64,000 nt of DNA from Bradyrhizobium sp. WBAH42 (GCF_024585265.1 NZ_CP036533.1:3109001-3173000), one strand, 5' to 3'; shown: positions 43,046 to 53,193, numbered from the stretch's first letter. Numbers and translations are program-made. Notes: a model not told the origin generated them from the letters alone.

Positions 43046-44529
43046 CCGGATGCGCGCTGCAATTCGGCAGCGCCCGCAGTGTCGAATTTGCCGGGTGCGG
43101 TCGTCGCGCTCTTGCGTGTCAACGGCACCTCCAGACGACACAACAGGCCCTCGGCGCGCCAATCGAACTGCGCCTGTCCGCCAAGCTGGGACTCGATGCT
43201 CGCAAGCAGGCTTCGCGTGCCGAAGCCGCGGGATTTCGGGGTCTTGACCAGGGGACCGCCGGATTCCTCCCAGCTCAGCGTGAGCCGCTCTGCGTCGACC
43301 TGCCAGTCGATCGCGAGCCGCCCCGATCGGGTCGAGAGCGCGCCGTACTTGGCCGAGTTGGTGAAGAGCTCGTGCAATGCGAGCGCCAGCGTCTGGGCCG
43401 TCGCCGGCACCAGCTGAACTTCGGGCCCTGCCAATTTGATCTGGCCGCCGAGCGAATAGGGCGCAAGCTCCTCGTCGATCAGCCTGGAGAGCTCGGCGCC
43501 CTGCCAGCTCGACAGCGACAGGATGGTGTGCACGCGCGCCAGTGCATTGATGCGCCCCTCGACGGCATTGACATAGGCCTTGACCTCGTCGGCCCGGGTG
43601 AGGCGCACGATCGACTGCGCCAGCGCCAGCGCGTTCTTGGCGCGGTGATCGACTTCCCGCGCCAGCAGGTTCTGCCGCTCCTCGGCCCGCTTGCGCTCGG
43701 TGATGTCGACGGTTACGCCGCTGACCCGCACCACGCGCCCGCTCTCGTCGGTCGTCGCAGCCGCCGTGCCGACGCACCAGCGCACCTCGCCGTCGGGCCG
43801 CACGATGCGAAACTCCGTCTCGTAGGCGCGCGTGCCCTTGTTGAATTCGGCGATCGCCTTGCGCAACTGATCGACGTCGTCGGGGTGCAACAGGGCCTGA
43901 ACGCTGCCCGGAGTGACCTCGAAATCCTCGGGGCTGACGCCGAAGATGCGGTATTGCCCCTCGTCCCACATCCAATCGCCGCTGATCCAGTCCCAGTCCC
44001 AGGACCCCATCTTGCCGGCCGCGATCGCCATGCTGCGCCGTTGCTCGCTCTCGCGCAGCTTCGCGGTGGAAGCCTCCAGTTCCGCGGTGCGGGCGCGGAC
44101 GCGGTCCTCGAGCTCGTGGTTCAGCCGTTCGAGCTCGCGCGTCTTGCGGTAGAGCTCGGCAAACACCTTGATCTTGGCGCGAAGCACCTCCGGCACGACC
44201 GGCACCGGCACGTAATCGACCGCGCCCATCTCGTAGCCGCGCAGCCGGTCGATGTCGCTGACCTGGATGGCTGAGATGAAGATCATCGCGGTCTTCTGAA
44301 AGCGCGGATGCTCGCGGATCATCGCGGCGAGCTCGAAGCCGTCGAGCTCGGGCATGCAGACGTCGACCAGGATCACCGCGATCTCGGTCTTGAGCAGCAC
44401 CTCCAGCGCCTCGCGGCCCGAGGAGGCGATCACGAGGTTCTCGCCGAGATCCTTCAGGATCACCTCATAGGCGAGCAGCTTGGCCGGCTGATCGTCGACG
44501 AGCAGGATGTTGACCTTTTCCTGGTCCAT
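43042..44529 (-). CDS. Receiver-PAS-HWE histidine kinase
   Basis: 495-residue soluble kinase: receiver domain at 1-120 (ILLVDDQPAKLLAYEVI; phospho-acceptor Asp56 in ILVDVCMPELDGF), a coiled coil at about 130-175, PAS/PAC at about 180-300 (VSGVTVDITERKRAEERQ), then HWE/HisKA_2 kinase (His in EVDHRAKNALALAQSIVR, N box LALHELFTNSAKYGAL, WxE in LSWEESGGP). Kinases of this class phosphorylate PhyR-type or single-domain regulators in alphaproteobacteria. Only 13 bp after the giant hybrid kinase gene, so the two most likely form one signalling unit, the large kinase perhaps addressing this receiver. Confidence 0.92.
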   Translation of the reverse strand: MDQEKVNILLVDDQPAKLLAYEVILKDLGENLVIASSGREALEVLLKTEIAVILVDVCMPELDGFELAAMIREHPRFQKTAMIFISAIQVSDIDRLRGYEMGAVDYVPVPVVPEVLRAKIKVFAELYRKTRELERLNHELEDRVRARTAELEASTAKLRESEQRRSMAIAAGKMGSWDWDWISGDWMWDEGQYRIFGVSPEDFEVTPGSVQALLHPDDVDQLRKAIAEFNKGTRAYETEFRIVRPDGEVRWCVGTAAATTDESGRVVRVSGVTVDITERKRAEERQNLLAREVDHRAKNALALAQSIVRLTRADEVKAYVNAVEGRINALARVHTILSLSSWQGAELSRLIDEELAPYSLGGQIKLAGPEVQLVPATAQTLALALHELFTNSAKYGALSTRSGRLAIDWQVDAERLTLSWEESGGPLVKTPKSRGFGTRSLLASIESQLGGQAQFDWRAEGLLCRLEVPLTRKSATTAPGKFDTAGAAELQRASG

Positions 44530-44542
44530 ACGCGGGTCCAAC

Positions 44543-47500
44543 TCAGCGATGCAGCCACATGCGGATCGCAAGCAGCAATTGGTCGGTGTTGACCGGCTTG
44601 GCGAGGTAATCGGACGCGCCGGCTTCGAGGCACTTCTCGCGGTCGCCCTTCATCGCCTTGGCGGTCAACGCGATGATCGGCAGACGGGAGAAGGCCGGGT
44701 TCTCGCGGATCACGCCGATGGTCTGGTAGCCATCCATCTGCGGCATCATGATGTCCATCAGCACGATCGCGATCTCCGGATTGGATTCGACCAGTGTCAC
44801 CGCCTCGCTGCCCGTCGTCGCCGTCAGCACTTTCATGCCGCGTCGTTCCAGCACGCTGGACAGGGCGAAGATGTTGCGGGCGTCGTCGTCGACGAGCAGG
44901 GCGGTCTTGCCGATCAGGTCCTCGTCGGAACTGTTCAGCTTCTCCAGCATGCGCTGCTTCTCGACCGGCAGCTCCGTGATCACGCGATGCAGGAACAACG
45001 CGGTCTCGTCGAGCAGGCGCTCGGGCGATTCCACGCCCTTGACCACGATGCTGCGTGCCATGGTGTGGAGCTCGGCATCCTCCTCGGCGGAAAGCTCGCG
45101 GCCGGTGAACACCACGACGGGGATGTTCGACAGCGCCTCGTCGTTGCGGATCTGATCGAGCACCTCGAAGCCGCTCATGTCGGGAAGCCTGAGGTCTAGC
45201 ACCACGCAATCGCAGGGCTGCTCGCGCAGCGTCGAGAGCGCGCCGGCCCCGGTATCCGTGGCCAGGATCTCGATGTCGTCGTGGTGCAGCAGCTCGCGGA
45301 TCGAGAGCTGCTCGGCCTCGTTGTCCTCGACGATCAAGAGCCGCTTGCGCCGCGGCCGCGCATATTCCTTGATCTGCGTCAGCGCGGCCGAGACGCCCTC
45401 GGTCGTCGTCGGCTTGTTGACGAAGGAGAACGCGCCGCGCGCCAGCGCATGCTGGCGGTCCTCGTCGAGCGTGATGATCTGGACCGGGATGTGGCGGGTG
45501 AGCGGATTGTGCTTGAGCTGGCTCAGCACGGTCCAGCCGAGCATGTCGGGCAGGAAGACGTCGAGGGAGACGGCCGTCGGCTGGTACTGCTTGGCGAGCT
45601 CGAGGGCCTCGGCCCCGCGCGCGGCGACCAGGACCTTGAAGCCCTTGTCGCGGGCCAGATCGACCAGCACGCGGGCATAATGGGGGTCGTCCTCGACGAT
45701 CAGGAGGATGGTGTCGCCGGGCTCGAGGTTGAGGCGGTCGTCGGGCAGCTGCTCGATGACGCGCTGCTGGTCAGGCGCGGCCGGCTGCAGCGCCGGCGGC
45801 TGGCTGTATTGCTGCGGCGCTGGCGCCCGCGGCGCGAGGGTCGGGCCGGAATATTTCAAGGGCAGATAGAGCGTGAAGGTCGAGCCCTTGCCCGGCGCGC
45901 TGCGCAGGTGGATCTCGCCGCCGAGCAGGCTGGCCAGCTCGCGGCTGATCGCAAGGCCGAGGCCGGTGCCGCCATATTTGCGGCTGGTGCCGGCGTCGGC
46001 CTGCTGGAACGCCTCGAAGATCAGCTTCTGCTTCTCCAGGGGAATGCCGATGCCGGTGTCGGACACTTCGAAGGCGATCACGGCCGGCGCGGAGTTCAGC
46101 ACCGGATGATCCGTCCCCCAGCCGCCGATGGCGCCGGTGACCTGCAGGCGCACTTCGCCGTCGGCGGTGAACTTGAAGGCGTTGGAGAGCAGGTTCTTCA
46201 GAACCTGTTGCAGCCGCTTGGAGTCGGTCACGATGCTGCGCGGCAGGTTCGGATCGACGTCGATCTTGAACGACAGGTTGCGGTTGTCCGCCTCGTGCCG
46301 GAACGGCCGGCCGACGGTCTCGAGCAGGTTCGCGGTCAGGATTTCCTCGGCGTCGACCGTCACGGTGCCGGACTCGATCTTGGAGAGATCGAGAATGTCG
46401 CTGATGAGGTTCAAGAGGTCGGTGCCGGCGCCGTGGATGGTGCGGGCGAATTCGACCTGCTTGGCCGAGAGGTTGCCATCGGGGTTGTCGCTGAGCTGCT
46501 GCCCGAGGATCAGGATCGAGTTCAGCGGCGTGCGCAGCTCGTGGCTCATATTGGCGAGGAATTCGGACTTGTACTTCGACGTCAGCGCGAGCTCGGTCGC
46601 CTTCTCCTCGAGCGCGCGGCGGGCCTGCTCGATCTCCTGGTTCTTGCGCTCGACTTCGACGTTGCGCTCGGCGAGCTGCTGCGCCTTCTGCTCGAGCTGG
46701 TCGTTGGTCTGCTGCAATTCGCGCTGCTGGGTCTGCAGCTCGCCGGCGAGCTGCTGCGACTGCTTGAGCAGACCTTCCGTCTGCATCGTGGCCTCGATCG
46801 AGTTGAGCACGATGCCGATGGAGTCGGTGAGCTGCTCCAGGAACGTCATCTGCGAGGTCGTGAAGGAGACGAGCGAGGCGAGCTCGATCACGGCCTTGAC
46901 CTGGCCTTCGAACAGGACCGGCAGCACGACGAGGTTCTTCGGTGCGACGCGGAACAGCGCCGAGTTGATCGGGACCACGTCGGACGGAATGTCGGAGACG
47001 ACGCGCGGCCGCTTGTCGAAGGCGCACTGGCCGATCAGGCCTTCGCCGAACTGCAGCACCGGCTGATAGGGGTAGACGCCGTCGCTGGCGTAGGAGGCGA
47101 GCAGCAGGAGCTGGGGATCGTTCTCGTTCTCGACCTGGTAGATCACGCCGGTGTGGGCGTTCACCAGCGGCGACAATTCGGTGAGCAGCAGCCGGCCGAC
47201 GGTGGTGAGGTCGCGCTGGCCCTGGAGCATGTTGGTGAACTTGGCGAGGTTGGTCTTCAGCCAGTCCTGTTCCGTGTTCACGTCCGTCGTGAGACGGAGG
47301 TTGGTGATCATCGTGTTGATGTTGTCTTTCAGCTCCGCCACTTCGCCGCGGGCGTCGACCTGAATCGACCGCGTCAGGTCGCCCTTGGTCACCGCGGTTG
47401 CGACTTCCGCGATCGCGCGCACCTGCGAGGTCAGGTTGGCCGCGAGCAGGTTGACGTTGCCAGTGAGATCCTTCCAGGTGCCGGCGGCGCCGGGCACGTT

Positions 47501-50500
47501 GGCCTGGCCGCCGAGCCGGCCTTCGACGCCGACCTCGCGCGCCACCGAGGTCACCTGATCGGCGAAGGTCGCGAGCGTCTCGGTCATGTTGTTGATGGTG
47601 TCGGCGAGCGCCGCGACTTCGCCCTTCGATTTCACGGTGAGGTTCTGCTTCAGATCGCCATTGGCGACCGCGGTCACCACCTTGACGATGCCGCGGACCT
47701 GCTCGGTCAGGTTCGCCGCCATGAAGTTGACGGTGTCGGTGAGATCCTTCCACGTGCCGGCGACGCCGGGCACCTGGGCCTGGCCGCCGAGCTTGCCCTC
47801 GGTGCCGACCTCGCGCGCGACACGCGTCACTTCGCCGGCGAAGGCGTTGAGCTGGTCCACCATGGTGTTGATGGTGTTCTTCAGCTCGAGGATTTCGCCC
47901 TTCACGTCCACTGTGATCTTGCGCGAGAGGTCGCCGCGCGCGACCGCTGTGGTGACTTCGGCGATGTTGCGGACCTGGGTGGTGAGGTTCGCAGCCAAGA
48001 GGTTGACGTTGTCGGTGAGGTCCTTCCAGGTGCCGCCGACGCCGGGCACGACGGCCTGGCCGCCGAGCCGGCCTTCGGTGCCGACCTCGCGCGCCACGCG
48101 CGTGACCTCGGCGGCAAAGGAGCGGAGCTGCTCGACCATGGTGTTCAGGGTGTCCTTGAGCAGCAGGATCTCGCCGCGCACGTCCACCGTGATCTTCTTC
48201 GACAGGTCGCCGCCGGCAATGGCGGTCGCGACCTCGGCGATGTTGCGGACCTGCGCCGTCAGGTTGGAGGCCATGAAGTTGACGTTGTCGGTGAGGTCCT
48301 TCCAGGTGCCGGCGACGCCGGGCACTTCGGCCTGGCCGCCGAGCTTGCCCTCGGTGCCGACCTCGCGCGCGACGCGCGTCACTTCGCCGGCAAAGCCGTT
48401 GAGCTGGTCCACCATGGTGTTGATGGTGTTTTTCAGCTCGAGGATTTCGCCCTTCACGTCGACGGTGATCTTGCGCGACAAGTCGCCGCGCGCGACCGCG
48501 GTCGTCACCTCGGCGATGTTGCGGACCTGGGCCGTGAGGTTGCCCGCCATCGAGTTGACGCTGTCGGTGAGATCTTTCCAGGTGCCGGCGACGCCGGGCA
48601 CGTTGGCCTGACCGCCGAGCCGGCCTTCGGTGCCGACCTCGCGCGCCACGCGCGTCACCTCGCCCGCGAAGCGGTTGAGCTGATCGACCATCGTGTTCAG
48701 CGTGTCCTTGAGCTGAAGGATCTCGCCGCGCACGTCCACGGTGATCTTGCGCGACAGGTCGCCGCCGGCGATCGCGGTCGCGACCTCGGCGATGTTGCGG
48801 ACCTGGGCGGTGAGGTTGCCCGCCATCGAGTTCACGGAGTCGGTCAGGTCTTTCCACGTGCCGGCGACGCCGGGCACGTCGGCCTGGCCGCCGAGCTTGC
48901 CGTCGGTGCCGACCTCGCGGGCGACGCGCGTGACTTCGCCGGCGAAGGCGTTGAGCTGGTCGACCATGGTGTTGAGCGTTTCCTTCAGCTGAAGGATTTC
49001 GCCCGACACGTTCACCGTGATCTTCTTGGACAAGTCGCCCTTGGCCACCGCGGTTGCGACCTCGGCGATGTTGCGGACCTGGCCGGTGAGGTTCGAGGCC
49101 ATCGAGTTGACGCTGTCGGTGAGGTCCTTCCACGTGCCGCCGACGCCGCGCACCACCGCCTGGCCGCCGAGCTTGCCTTCGGTGCCGACCTCGCGCGCCA
49201 CGCGCGTGACCTCTCCGGCGAAGGCGTTGAGCTGGTCCACCATGGTGTTGATGGTGTCTTTCAGCTCCAGAATTTCGCCGCGCACGTCCACGGTGATCTT
49301 CTTCGAGAGGTCGCCGCCGGCGACTGCGGTGGTCACCTCCGCGATGTTGCGGACCTGCGCGGTCAGGTTCGAGGCCATCGAGTTGACGCTCTCGGTCAGG
49401 TCCTTCCAGGTGCCGGCGACGCCGAGCACGTTGGCCTGGCCGCCGAGCCGGCCCTCGGTGCCGACCTCGCGCGCCACGCGCGTCACTTCGCCGGCGAAGG
49501 CGTTGAGCTGGTCGACCATGGTGTTGAGCGTTTCCTTCAGCTGAAGGATTTCGCCCGAGACGTTCACCGTGATCTTCTTCGAGAGATCCCCGCTCGCGAT
49601 GGCGGTCGCGACGTCGGCGATGTTTCGGACCTGCGCGGTCAGGTTCGAGGCCATGAAGTTGACGTTGTCGGTGAGGTCTTTCCAGGTGCCGGCCACGCCG
49701 GGCACCTGGGCCTGACCGCCGAGCTTTCCTTCCGTGCCCACCTCGCGCGCGACGCGCGTGACTTCCGAGGCGAACGAGTTGAGCTGGTCCACCATGGTGT
49801 TGATGGTGTCCTTCAGCTCCAGGATTTCGCCGCGCACGTCCACCGTGATCTTGCGCGAGAGGTCGCCGCGCGCCACGGCGGTGGTGACGTTGGCGATGTT
49901 GCGCACTTGTGCGGTCAGGTTGCCGCACATCGCGTTGACCGAGTCCGTCAAGTCCTTCCAGGTGCCGGCGACGCCCGGCACGATGGCCTGGCCGCCGAGC
50001 TTGCCGTCGGTGCCGACCTCGCGCGCAACGCGCGTCACTTCGGAGGCGAACGAGCGCAGCTGGTCAACCATCGTGTTGATGGCTTCCTTGAGCTGGAGGA
50101 TCTCGCCGCGGACGTCGACCGTGATCTTTTTGGAGAGGTCGCCGTTGGCCACCGCGATCGTCACCTCGGCGATGTTGCGAACCTGGTTGGTCAGGTTGTT
50201 CGCCATCGAGTTGACGCTCTCGGTGAGGTCCTTCCAGACGCCGGTCACCTCGGGCACCTGGGCCTGGCCGCCGAGCTTGCCCTCGGTGCCGACCTCGCGC
50301 GCGACGCGCGTCACCTCGGAGGTGAACACGCCGAGCTGCTTGATCATGGTGTTGACGATGGTCGCCGACTGCAAGAACTCGCCGCCGAGCGGACGGCCGT
50401 CGACGTCGAGCTTGACGGTCTGCAGCAGGTCGCCTTGTGCCACGGCGGCGACGGCGCGCGTCACCTCGCGCGTCGGCCACAACAGGTCGTCGATCAGCGT

Positions 50501-50836
50501 ATTGACCGAACCTTCCATGTCGGCCCAGGAGCCGGAGGCGAGGCCGAACTTCACGCGCTGGCGGGTCTTGCCTTCGCGCCCCACCACCTGGCCGACCAGC
50601 TCGAGCTGCTGTGCCATGCGCTGGTTGGCTGCGATGATTTCGTTAAGAGTGTCGGCAATTTTGCCGTCAATGCCGAGATAGTCGCCGCTCATGCGGACCG
50701 AAAAGTCACCGCTGCGCATCGCCTGCAAGGCGAGTAGCAGTTCCGCCCGGGAATCCGGCTCGGACGTACCGTTGATTTTTGGCTTTGGGACGCGACGACC
50801 GGAGCGTGATGCAGTTCCGGGATCGAGGTCGCTCAT
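44543..50836 (-). CDS. Giant soluble poly-HAMP hybrid histidine kinase
   Basis: 2097 residues, no transmembrane segment. About 100-1180 is an array of eleven 92-residue repeats (W of WKDLT at about 201, 293, 385 and so on to 1121) plus a divergent copy near 104; each unit pairs two HAMP-like modules ([19 protein letters not shown] with INTMVDQL; then [19 protein letters not shown]). Then GAF (about 1195-1345), coiled coil (1355-1420), HisKA with His1432 ([13 protein letters not shown]), HATPase_c (to about 1660), and receivers at about 1709-1825, 1837-1950 and 1980-2095. The repeat sequence is very like fungal group III osmosensor kinases. The HWE kinase gene follows. Confidence 0.95.
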   Translation of the reverse strand: MSDLDPGTASRSGRRVPKPKINGTSEPDSRAELLLALQAMRSGDFSVRMSGDYLGIDGKIADTLNEIIAANQRMAQQLELVGQVVGREGKTRQRVKFGLASGSWADMEGSVNTLIDDLLWPTREVTRAVAAVAQGDLLQTVKLDVDGRPLGGEFLQSATIVNTMIKQLGVFTSEVTRVAREVGTEGKLGGQAQVPEVTGVWKDLTESVNSMANNLTNQVRNIAEVTIAVANGDLSKKITVDVRGEILQLKEAINTMVDQLRSFASEVTRVAREVGTDGKLGGQAIVPGVAGTWKDLTDSVNAMCGNLTAQVRNIANVTTAVARGDLSRKITVDVRGEILELKDTINTMVDQLNSFASEVTRVAREVGTEGKLGGQAQVPGVAGTWKDLTDNVNFMASNLTAQVRNIADVATAIASGDLSKKITVNVSGEILQLKETLNTMVDQLNAFAGEVTRVAREVGTEGRLGGQANVLGVAGTWKDLTESVNSMASNLTAQVRNIAEVTTAVAGGDLSKKITVDVRGEILELKDTINTMVDQLNAFAGEVTRVAREVGTEGKLGGQAVVRGVGGTWKDLTDSVNSMASNLTGQVRNIAEVATAVAKGDLSKKITVNVSGEILQLKETLNTMVDQLNAFAGEVTRVAREVGTDGKLGGQADVPGVAGTWKDLTDSVNSMAGNLTAQVRNIAEVATAIAGGDLSRKITVDVRGEILQLKDTLNTMVDQLNRFAGEVTRVAREVGTEGRLGGQANVPGVAGTWKDLTDSVNSMAGNLTAQVRNIAEVTTAVARGDLSRKITVDVKGEILELKNTINTMVDQLNGFAGEVTRVAREVGTEGKLGGQAEVPGVAGTWKDLTDNVNFMASNLTAQVRNIAEVATAIAGGDLSKKITVDVRGEILLLKDTLNTMVEQLRSFAAEVTRVAREVGTEGRLGGQAVVPGVGGTWKDLTDNVNLLAANLTTQVRNIAEVTTAVARGDLSRKITVDVKGEILELKNTINTMVDQLNAFAGEVTRVAREVGTEGKLGGQAQVPGVAGTWKDLTDTVNFMAANLTEQVRGIVKVVTAVANGDLKQNLTVKSKGEVAALADTINNMTETLATFADQVTSVAREVGVEGRLGGQANVPGAAGTWKDLTGNVNLLAANLTSQVRAIAEVATAVTKGDLTRSIQVDARGEVAELKDNINTMITNLRLTTDVNTEQDWLKTNLAKFTNMLQGQRDLTTVGRLLLTELSPLVNAHTGVIYQVENENDPQLLLLASYASDGVYPYQPVLQFGEGLIGQCAFDKRPRVVSDIPSDVVPINSALFRVAPKNLVVLPVLFEGQVKAVIELASLVSFTTSQMTFLEQLTDSIGIVLNSIEATMQTEGLLKQSQQLAGELQTQQRELQQTNDQLEQKAQQLAERNVEVERKNQEIEQARRALEEKATELALTSKYKSEFLANMSHELRTPLNSILILGQQLSDNPDGNLSAKQVEFARTIHGAGTDLLNLISDILDLSKIESGTVTVDAEEILTANLLETVGRPFRHEADNRNLSFKIDVDPNLPRSIVTDSKRLQQVLKNLLSNAFKFTADGEVRLQVTGAIGGWGTDHPVLNSAPAVIAFEVSDTGIGIPLEKQKLIFEAFQQADAGTSRKYGGTGLGLAISRELASLLGGEIHLRSAPGKGSTFTLYLPLKYSGPTLAPRAPAPQQYSQPPALQPAAPDQQRVIEQLPDDRLNLEPGDTILLIVEDDPHYARVLVDLARDKGFKVLVAARGAEALELAKQYQPTAVSLDVFLPDMLGWTVLSQLKHNPLTRHIPVQIITLDEDRQHALARGAFSFVNKPTTTEGVSAALTQIKEYARPRRKRLLIVEDNEAEQLSIRELLHHDDIEILATDTGAGALSTLREQPCDCVVLDLRLPDMSGFEVLDQIRNDEALSNIPVVVFTGRELSAEEDAELHTMARSIVVKGVESPERLLDETALFLHRVITELPVEKQRMLEKLNSSDEDLIGKTALLVDDDARNIFALSSVLERRGMKVLTATTGSEAVTLVESNPEIAIVLMDIMMPQMDGYQTIGVIRENPAFSRLPIIALTAKAMKGDREKCLEAGASDYLAKPVNTDQLLLAIRMWLHR
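47350..50350. repeat. Tandem 276-bp coding repeats (11 copies)
   Basis: In-frame tandem repeats encoding the poly-HAMP array of the hybrid kinase. Neighbouring units are very similar at DNA level, so recombination could change the number of copies. Boundaries are approximate. Confidence 0.9.
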
Positions 50837-51063
50837 ACTGATTCCCCCGCAGGCGTCGGCCGAATCCGAGGCAAGACGCGTTGGTCGAATAGAGCGTCAG
50901 CCAAATTCGAAATCAAGCGCCAACGTATGGCGCCGGGAAATGGAACCCGCTTTGCTCAGCCCGACCGAGCTAACGATGATGCCCCGATTTGGTTCCACAC
51001 CGCTCGGAAAGAAAATGCCTCCCGGGTCCGGTCGCCCCCTGCGTCCGTCGGCGTCCATCCTTC

Positions 51064-51089
51064 GGAACGGAGCGCCGAGCCCGACGGTT
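51064..51089 (+). promoter_or_regulatory. EcfG-type promoter for gene at 51116
   Basis: GGAAC (51064-51068), 17 bp, GGTT (51086-51089), 27 bp before the ATG. The rest of the 279-bp gap shows nothing else I can name; it must also hold the hybrid-kinase promoter. Confidence 0.6.
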
Positions 51090-51115
51090 AGCCAGCGCAG
51101 ACAGGGAGAACGGAT

Positions 51116-51409
51116 ATGAAAGCAGGACTTGCCGCCATCGCCATTATCGTGCTTGCCGCGGGATCGGCCCTGGCGCAGGGCGGTGCGCCGAGCGGGCGCG
51201 GGTCCGTGACGGGCGACCCCGCCGCAAGCTCCGCCAACCCGCGGGCGGACACGCCGACCACCGGAGCGGCCACCCGCTCGAATCCAAGCGGAAGCGGCAC
51301 GTCGTCGTCCGGCGGCAAGGACGACAACGGCGATGCAGGCCGCGACAAGATGCCGGAGAGTGACCGCACCGTGCGGCCGCAAAGCCAGCAACGTCCGAGC
51401 GACAAGTAG
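51116..51409 (+). CDS. Small secreted disordered protein, 97 aa
   Basis: Signal peptide 1-21 (MKAGLAAIAIIVLAAGSALA); mature part polar and low-complexity (Gly, Ser, Asp, Pro; e.g. NPSGSGTSSSGGKDDNGDAG). Preceded by GGAGAACGG and by an EcfG-type promoter. Divergent from the hybrid kinase gene. Similar in type to the protein at 42069. Likely an envelope stress protein, but function is unknown. Confidence 0.7.
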   Translation: MKAGLAAIAIIVLAAGSALAQGGAPSGRGSVTGDPAASSANPRADTPTTGAATRSNPSGSGTSSSGGKDDNGDAGRDKMPESDRTVRPQSQQRPSDK

Positions 51410-51412
51410 AGG

Positions 51413-51931
51413 CTATTTGTCCGCCATGGTGCGCTCGGCGTCCCTGACCTGCGCGCGCAGCAGCGGCAGCTGTTCGCGCGCGAACGCTGCGAGCGCCGCG
51501 TTGTCGGGCGCCACCAGGTAGCGCTCGAGCAGGCCGATGATGGATTCATATTCGGGAATCTGCGCCGCATAGAAGCTTCTGACGTAAGCCGGGCCGTCCG
51601 ACATTTCGGGCTCGACGAGGCTCGCGCTTGGAGAGGCGAGCGCTGCCTTTCCGATTTGCAGTTCCGCGCCGATGGCCTCCTGGACCTCTTTCAGCTTCTT
51701 GTCGCGCTTGACCGCTTCCTCGGCGCGCAAGGCGGCGAGATTCTTGACCTCCGCGTTGCCCTGGAGGTCGGTGTTCTCGAGCAGCCCTTGTTGAAACCGG
51801 CTGAAATTGTAGACGGCGCTGATCACCTCGATCGCGGAGGGTGGCCGTTCGCCGGGCTTTCGTTCGGCAACGCTGTCGGCAAGCGCCGAGGTGCTGATGA
51901 ATGCCAGGATGATTGCGGCGACAACTCGCAT
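51413..51931 (-). CDS. Secreted DUF4142-like protein
   Basis: 172 residues, signal peptide 1-18 (MRVVAAIILAFISTSALA). The C-terminal half has the DUF4142 layout (YVRSFYAAQIPEYESIIGLL, then APDNAALAAFAREQLPLLRA), and the middle is a helical segment with AEVKNLAALRAEEAVKRDKK. It is a diverged relative of the proteins at 5035 and 55041. It converges with the gene at 51116, with 3 bp between stop codons. No sigma-specific promoter recognised upstream. Confidence 0.68.
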   Translation of the reverse strand: MRVVAAIILAFISTSALADSVAERKPGERPPSAIEVISAVYNFSRFQQGLLENTDLQGNAEVKNLAALRAEEAVKRDKKLKEVQEAIGAELQIGKAALASPSASLVEPEMSDGPAYVRSFYAAQIPEYESIIGLLERYLVAPDNAALAAFAREQLPLLRAQVRDAERTMADK

Positions 51932-52027
51932 CGATCTTCAATGACCAACGCCGTGCGAAAGTTCCCTGAACCATTACGATCCGGTAAGCGGGTTGCGACG
52001 CAGGAGTTCCGTCCCCACGTCTTTTAT

Positions 52028-52222
52028 ATGAAACAGTCTGACATCTTCAGAGACAATGCCGACAATTGTCTTCAGCTTGCCGAGCGTGCCGACGGACAGC
52101 CCGCCCATAAGCGCTATTCGCGCATGGCCGACGCCTGGACGGCGCTGGCCAACGAGCAGGATTGGCTCGATGGCGAAATTTCGCCCGTCCCGGCTCATGC
52201 AGCCCCAAAGCGGAACGGGTGA
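52028..52222 (+). CDS. Small helical hypothetical protein, 64 aa
   Basis: Soluble protein starting MKQSDIFRDNADNCLQLAER and continuing KRYSRMADAWTALANEQDWL. I know the same pattern in many rhizobial small proteins, where it forms a helical hairpin of unknown role. Start ATG 52028 chosen by that N-terminus; the ribosome site is weak. It lies in the group of presumed stress genes. Confidence 0.65.
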   Translation: MKQSDIFRDNADNCLQLAERADGQPAHKRYSRMADAWTALANEQDWLDGEISPVPAHAAPKRNG

Positions 52223-52336
52223 GCTCGGCCTCACGAACCTGCATGTGAGACCGCTCACGGAAGGCACGCAACTGATTTGGGATCATCCGGGGAACGTCGA
52301 TCGCGGCGATTTCCAGTTGCAGAAGGAGGTTTGGCG

Positions 52337-52465
52337 ATGGCTCCACGTCTGGCTCTTCTTTCCCTCATTCTCGCCTTTGGCGTCTCCGTCGCCTTCGCGA
52401 CGGTGACGACGGTGCGACAGGTGCATCTCGAGAACGCATCTGCCGTTCACGCCGCGCGCAGCTGA
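52337..52465 (+). CDS. 42-aa single-pass membrane protein
   Basis: MAPRLALLSLILAFGVSVAF is a strong hydrophobic segment, followed by a polar tail (TTVRQVHLENASAVH). An excellent GGAGG ribosome site precedes the ATG at 52337. Either an inner-membrane microprotein or a signal-peptide-only remnant. Function unknown. Confidence 0.5.
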   Translation: MAPRLALLSLILAFGVSVAFATVTTVRQVHLENASAVHAARS

Positions 52466-52475
52466 TTGCAGCAGC

Positions 52476-52500
52476 GGAACATTCGCGGCCGTAATGCGTA
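52476..52500 (+). promoter_or_regulatory. EcfG-type promoter for gene at 52537
   Basis: GGAAC (52476-52480), 16 bp, CGTA (52497-52500): one mismatch to CGTT; 36 bp before the ATG. Confidence 0.5.
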
Positions 52501-52536
52501 AGCGCTCCGACACATCAGGAGAAGCGAGAACGCATC

Positions 52537-52740
52537 ATGGCCCATTCCGACCAAGGCATCGTCAAGGACAAGCGTGGGGAGGTGCAGCCACGCGACAAGG
52601 AACGTGCGCAATCCGTGCACAAGACGGATCCGAAAGGCTCGCCTTCGCGTGAAGCGACGCGCGATCCCAAGCTGAACGACAACAGCAAGACGCCAGGTTC
52701 CGGCGCCATGCCGGACGGCTCGAGCGACGCCACAGGCTAG
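52537..52740 (+). CDS. Hydrophilic stress-type protein, 67 aa
   Basis: Very polar, probably disordered protein (SDQGIVKDKRGEVQPRDKER, then TDPKGSPSREATRDPKLNDN) lacking hydrophobic core, like hydrophilin or KGG-type desiccation proteins in composition, though without their repeat. The EcfG-type promoter just upstream supports stress induction. Function is inferred only from composition. Confidence 0.6.
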   Translation: MAHSDQGIVKDKRGEVQPRDKERAQSVHKTDPKGSPSREATRDPKLNDNSKTPGSGAMPDGSSDATG

Positions 52741-52884
52741 CTCTCACCAGGAACGAATTCGCGCGGGAAGAGTCGACGGATTGCTTCCGGCAGTCATGCC
52801 CCCGGTGCGCCGGAAGCATCTCCAAGGACGGCCCTGGCACCCACCGTGCCGGGGTCGTTTGCTTGTGGAAGAGGCTTATGTGCG

Positions 52885-53130
52885 TCAGCCGCCGCCGCTC
52901 TCCGGATCCCCCTGAGTATGTCCGTCAGGCCCGCGGCCGAACACGCCGAAGCTGCTTGACTTCACGCCGGCAGCGGCATCGACGCCCACAGCGGCCAGTC
53001 CGAACTTGAGGAGTTCGCGGACGGCTGCCGCCCGCGTCGGCATGCGGTGTTTGAACCGGAAATCGTCGACGGCGGCCAACTCTTCCGGCGAGAGCATGAC
53101 CTGAAGGCGCTCGGCGCGAAGGTCGTTCAT
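52885..53130 (-). CDS. Ribbon-helix-helix protein
   Basis: 81-residue DNA-binding protein. The RHH fold is at about 5-45: strand RLQVMLSPEE, helix ELAAVDDFRF, then MPTRAAAVRELLKFGLA. The rest is a flexible Gly/Ser-rich tail. It probably binds the palindrome 53154-53170 that overlaps its own promoter and represses itself. A GTG at 53139 could add three residues; I chose ATG 53130. No toxin gene is adjacent, so an antitoxin role is unlikely. Confidence 0.75.
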   Translation of the reverse strand: MNDLRAERLQVMLSPEELAAVDDFRFKHRMPTRAAAVRELLKFGLAAVGVDAAAGVKSSSFGVFGRGPDGHTQGDPESGGG

Positions 53131-53144
53131 GGCGATCACGCAAA

Positions 53145-53170
53145 TTGAGTAGGTTGAGTAGTTTACTCAA
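53145..53170. promoter_or_regulatory. Probable RHH operator
   Basis: TTGAGTAGG (53145-53153) is directly repeated as TTGAGTAG (53154-53161), and TTGAGTA-GTT-TACTCAA (53154-53170) is a perfect inverted repeat. It overlaps the -10 element of the EcfG-type promoter at 53169-53193. Confidence 0.65.
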
Positions 53171-53193
53171 CGAACCAACTTGATGAGAGTTCC
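53169..53193 (-). promoter_or_regulatory. EcfG-type promoter (consensus) for RHH gene
   Basis: Minus strand: GGAAC, 16 bp, CGTT; full consensus, 38 bp before ATG 53130. Confidence 0.75.

Noticed and set aside
45771..49928. Second long frame on the minus strand in the same region.
   Set aside because: Arg/Gly-rich shifted-frame translation of the kinase gene without any domain.
47350..50350. CRISPR-like periodic repeats.
   Set aside because: Period is 276 bp, fully coding and in frame; no short spacers.
45281..50737. Very long open frame (about 1800 codons) on the plus strand opposite the hybrid kinase.
   Set aside because: It is the antisense of the tandem repeats: periodic codon use with GC-rich third positions keeps it open. 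The real kinase domains are on the minus strand.
52885..53130. Antitoxin of a toxin-antitoxin pair.
   Set aside because: RHH fold fits, but no toxin-like gene is adjacent on the same strand; a lone autoregulator is more likely.
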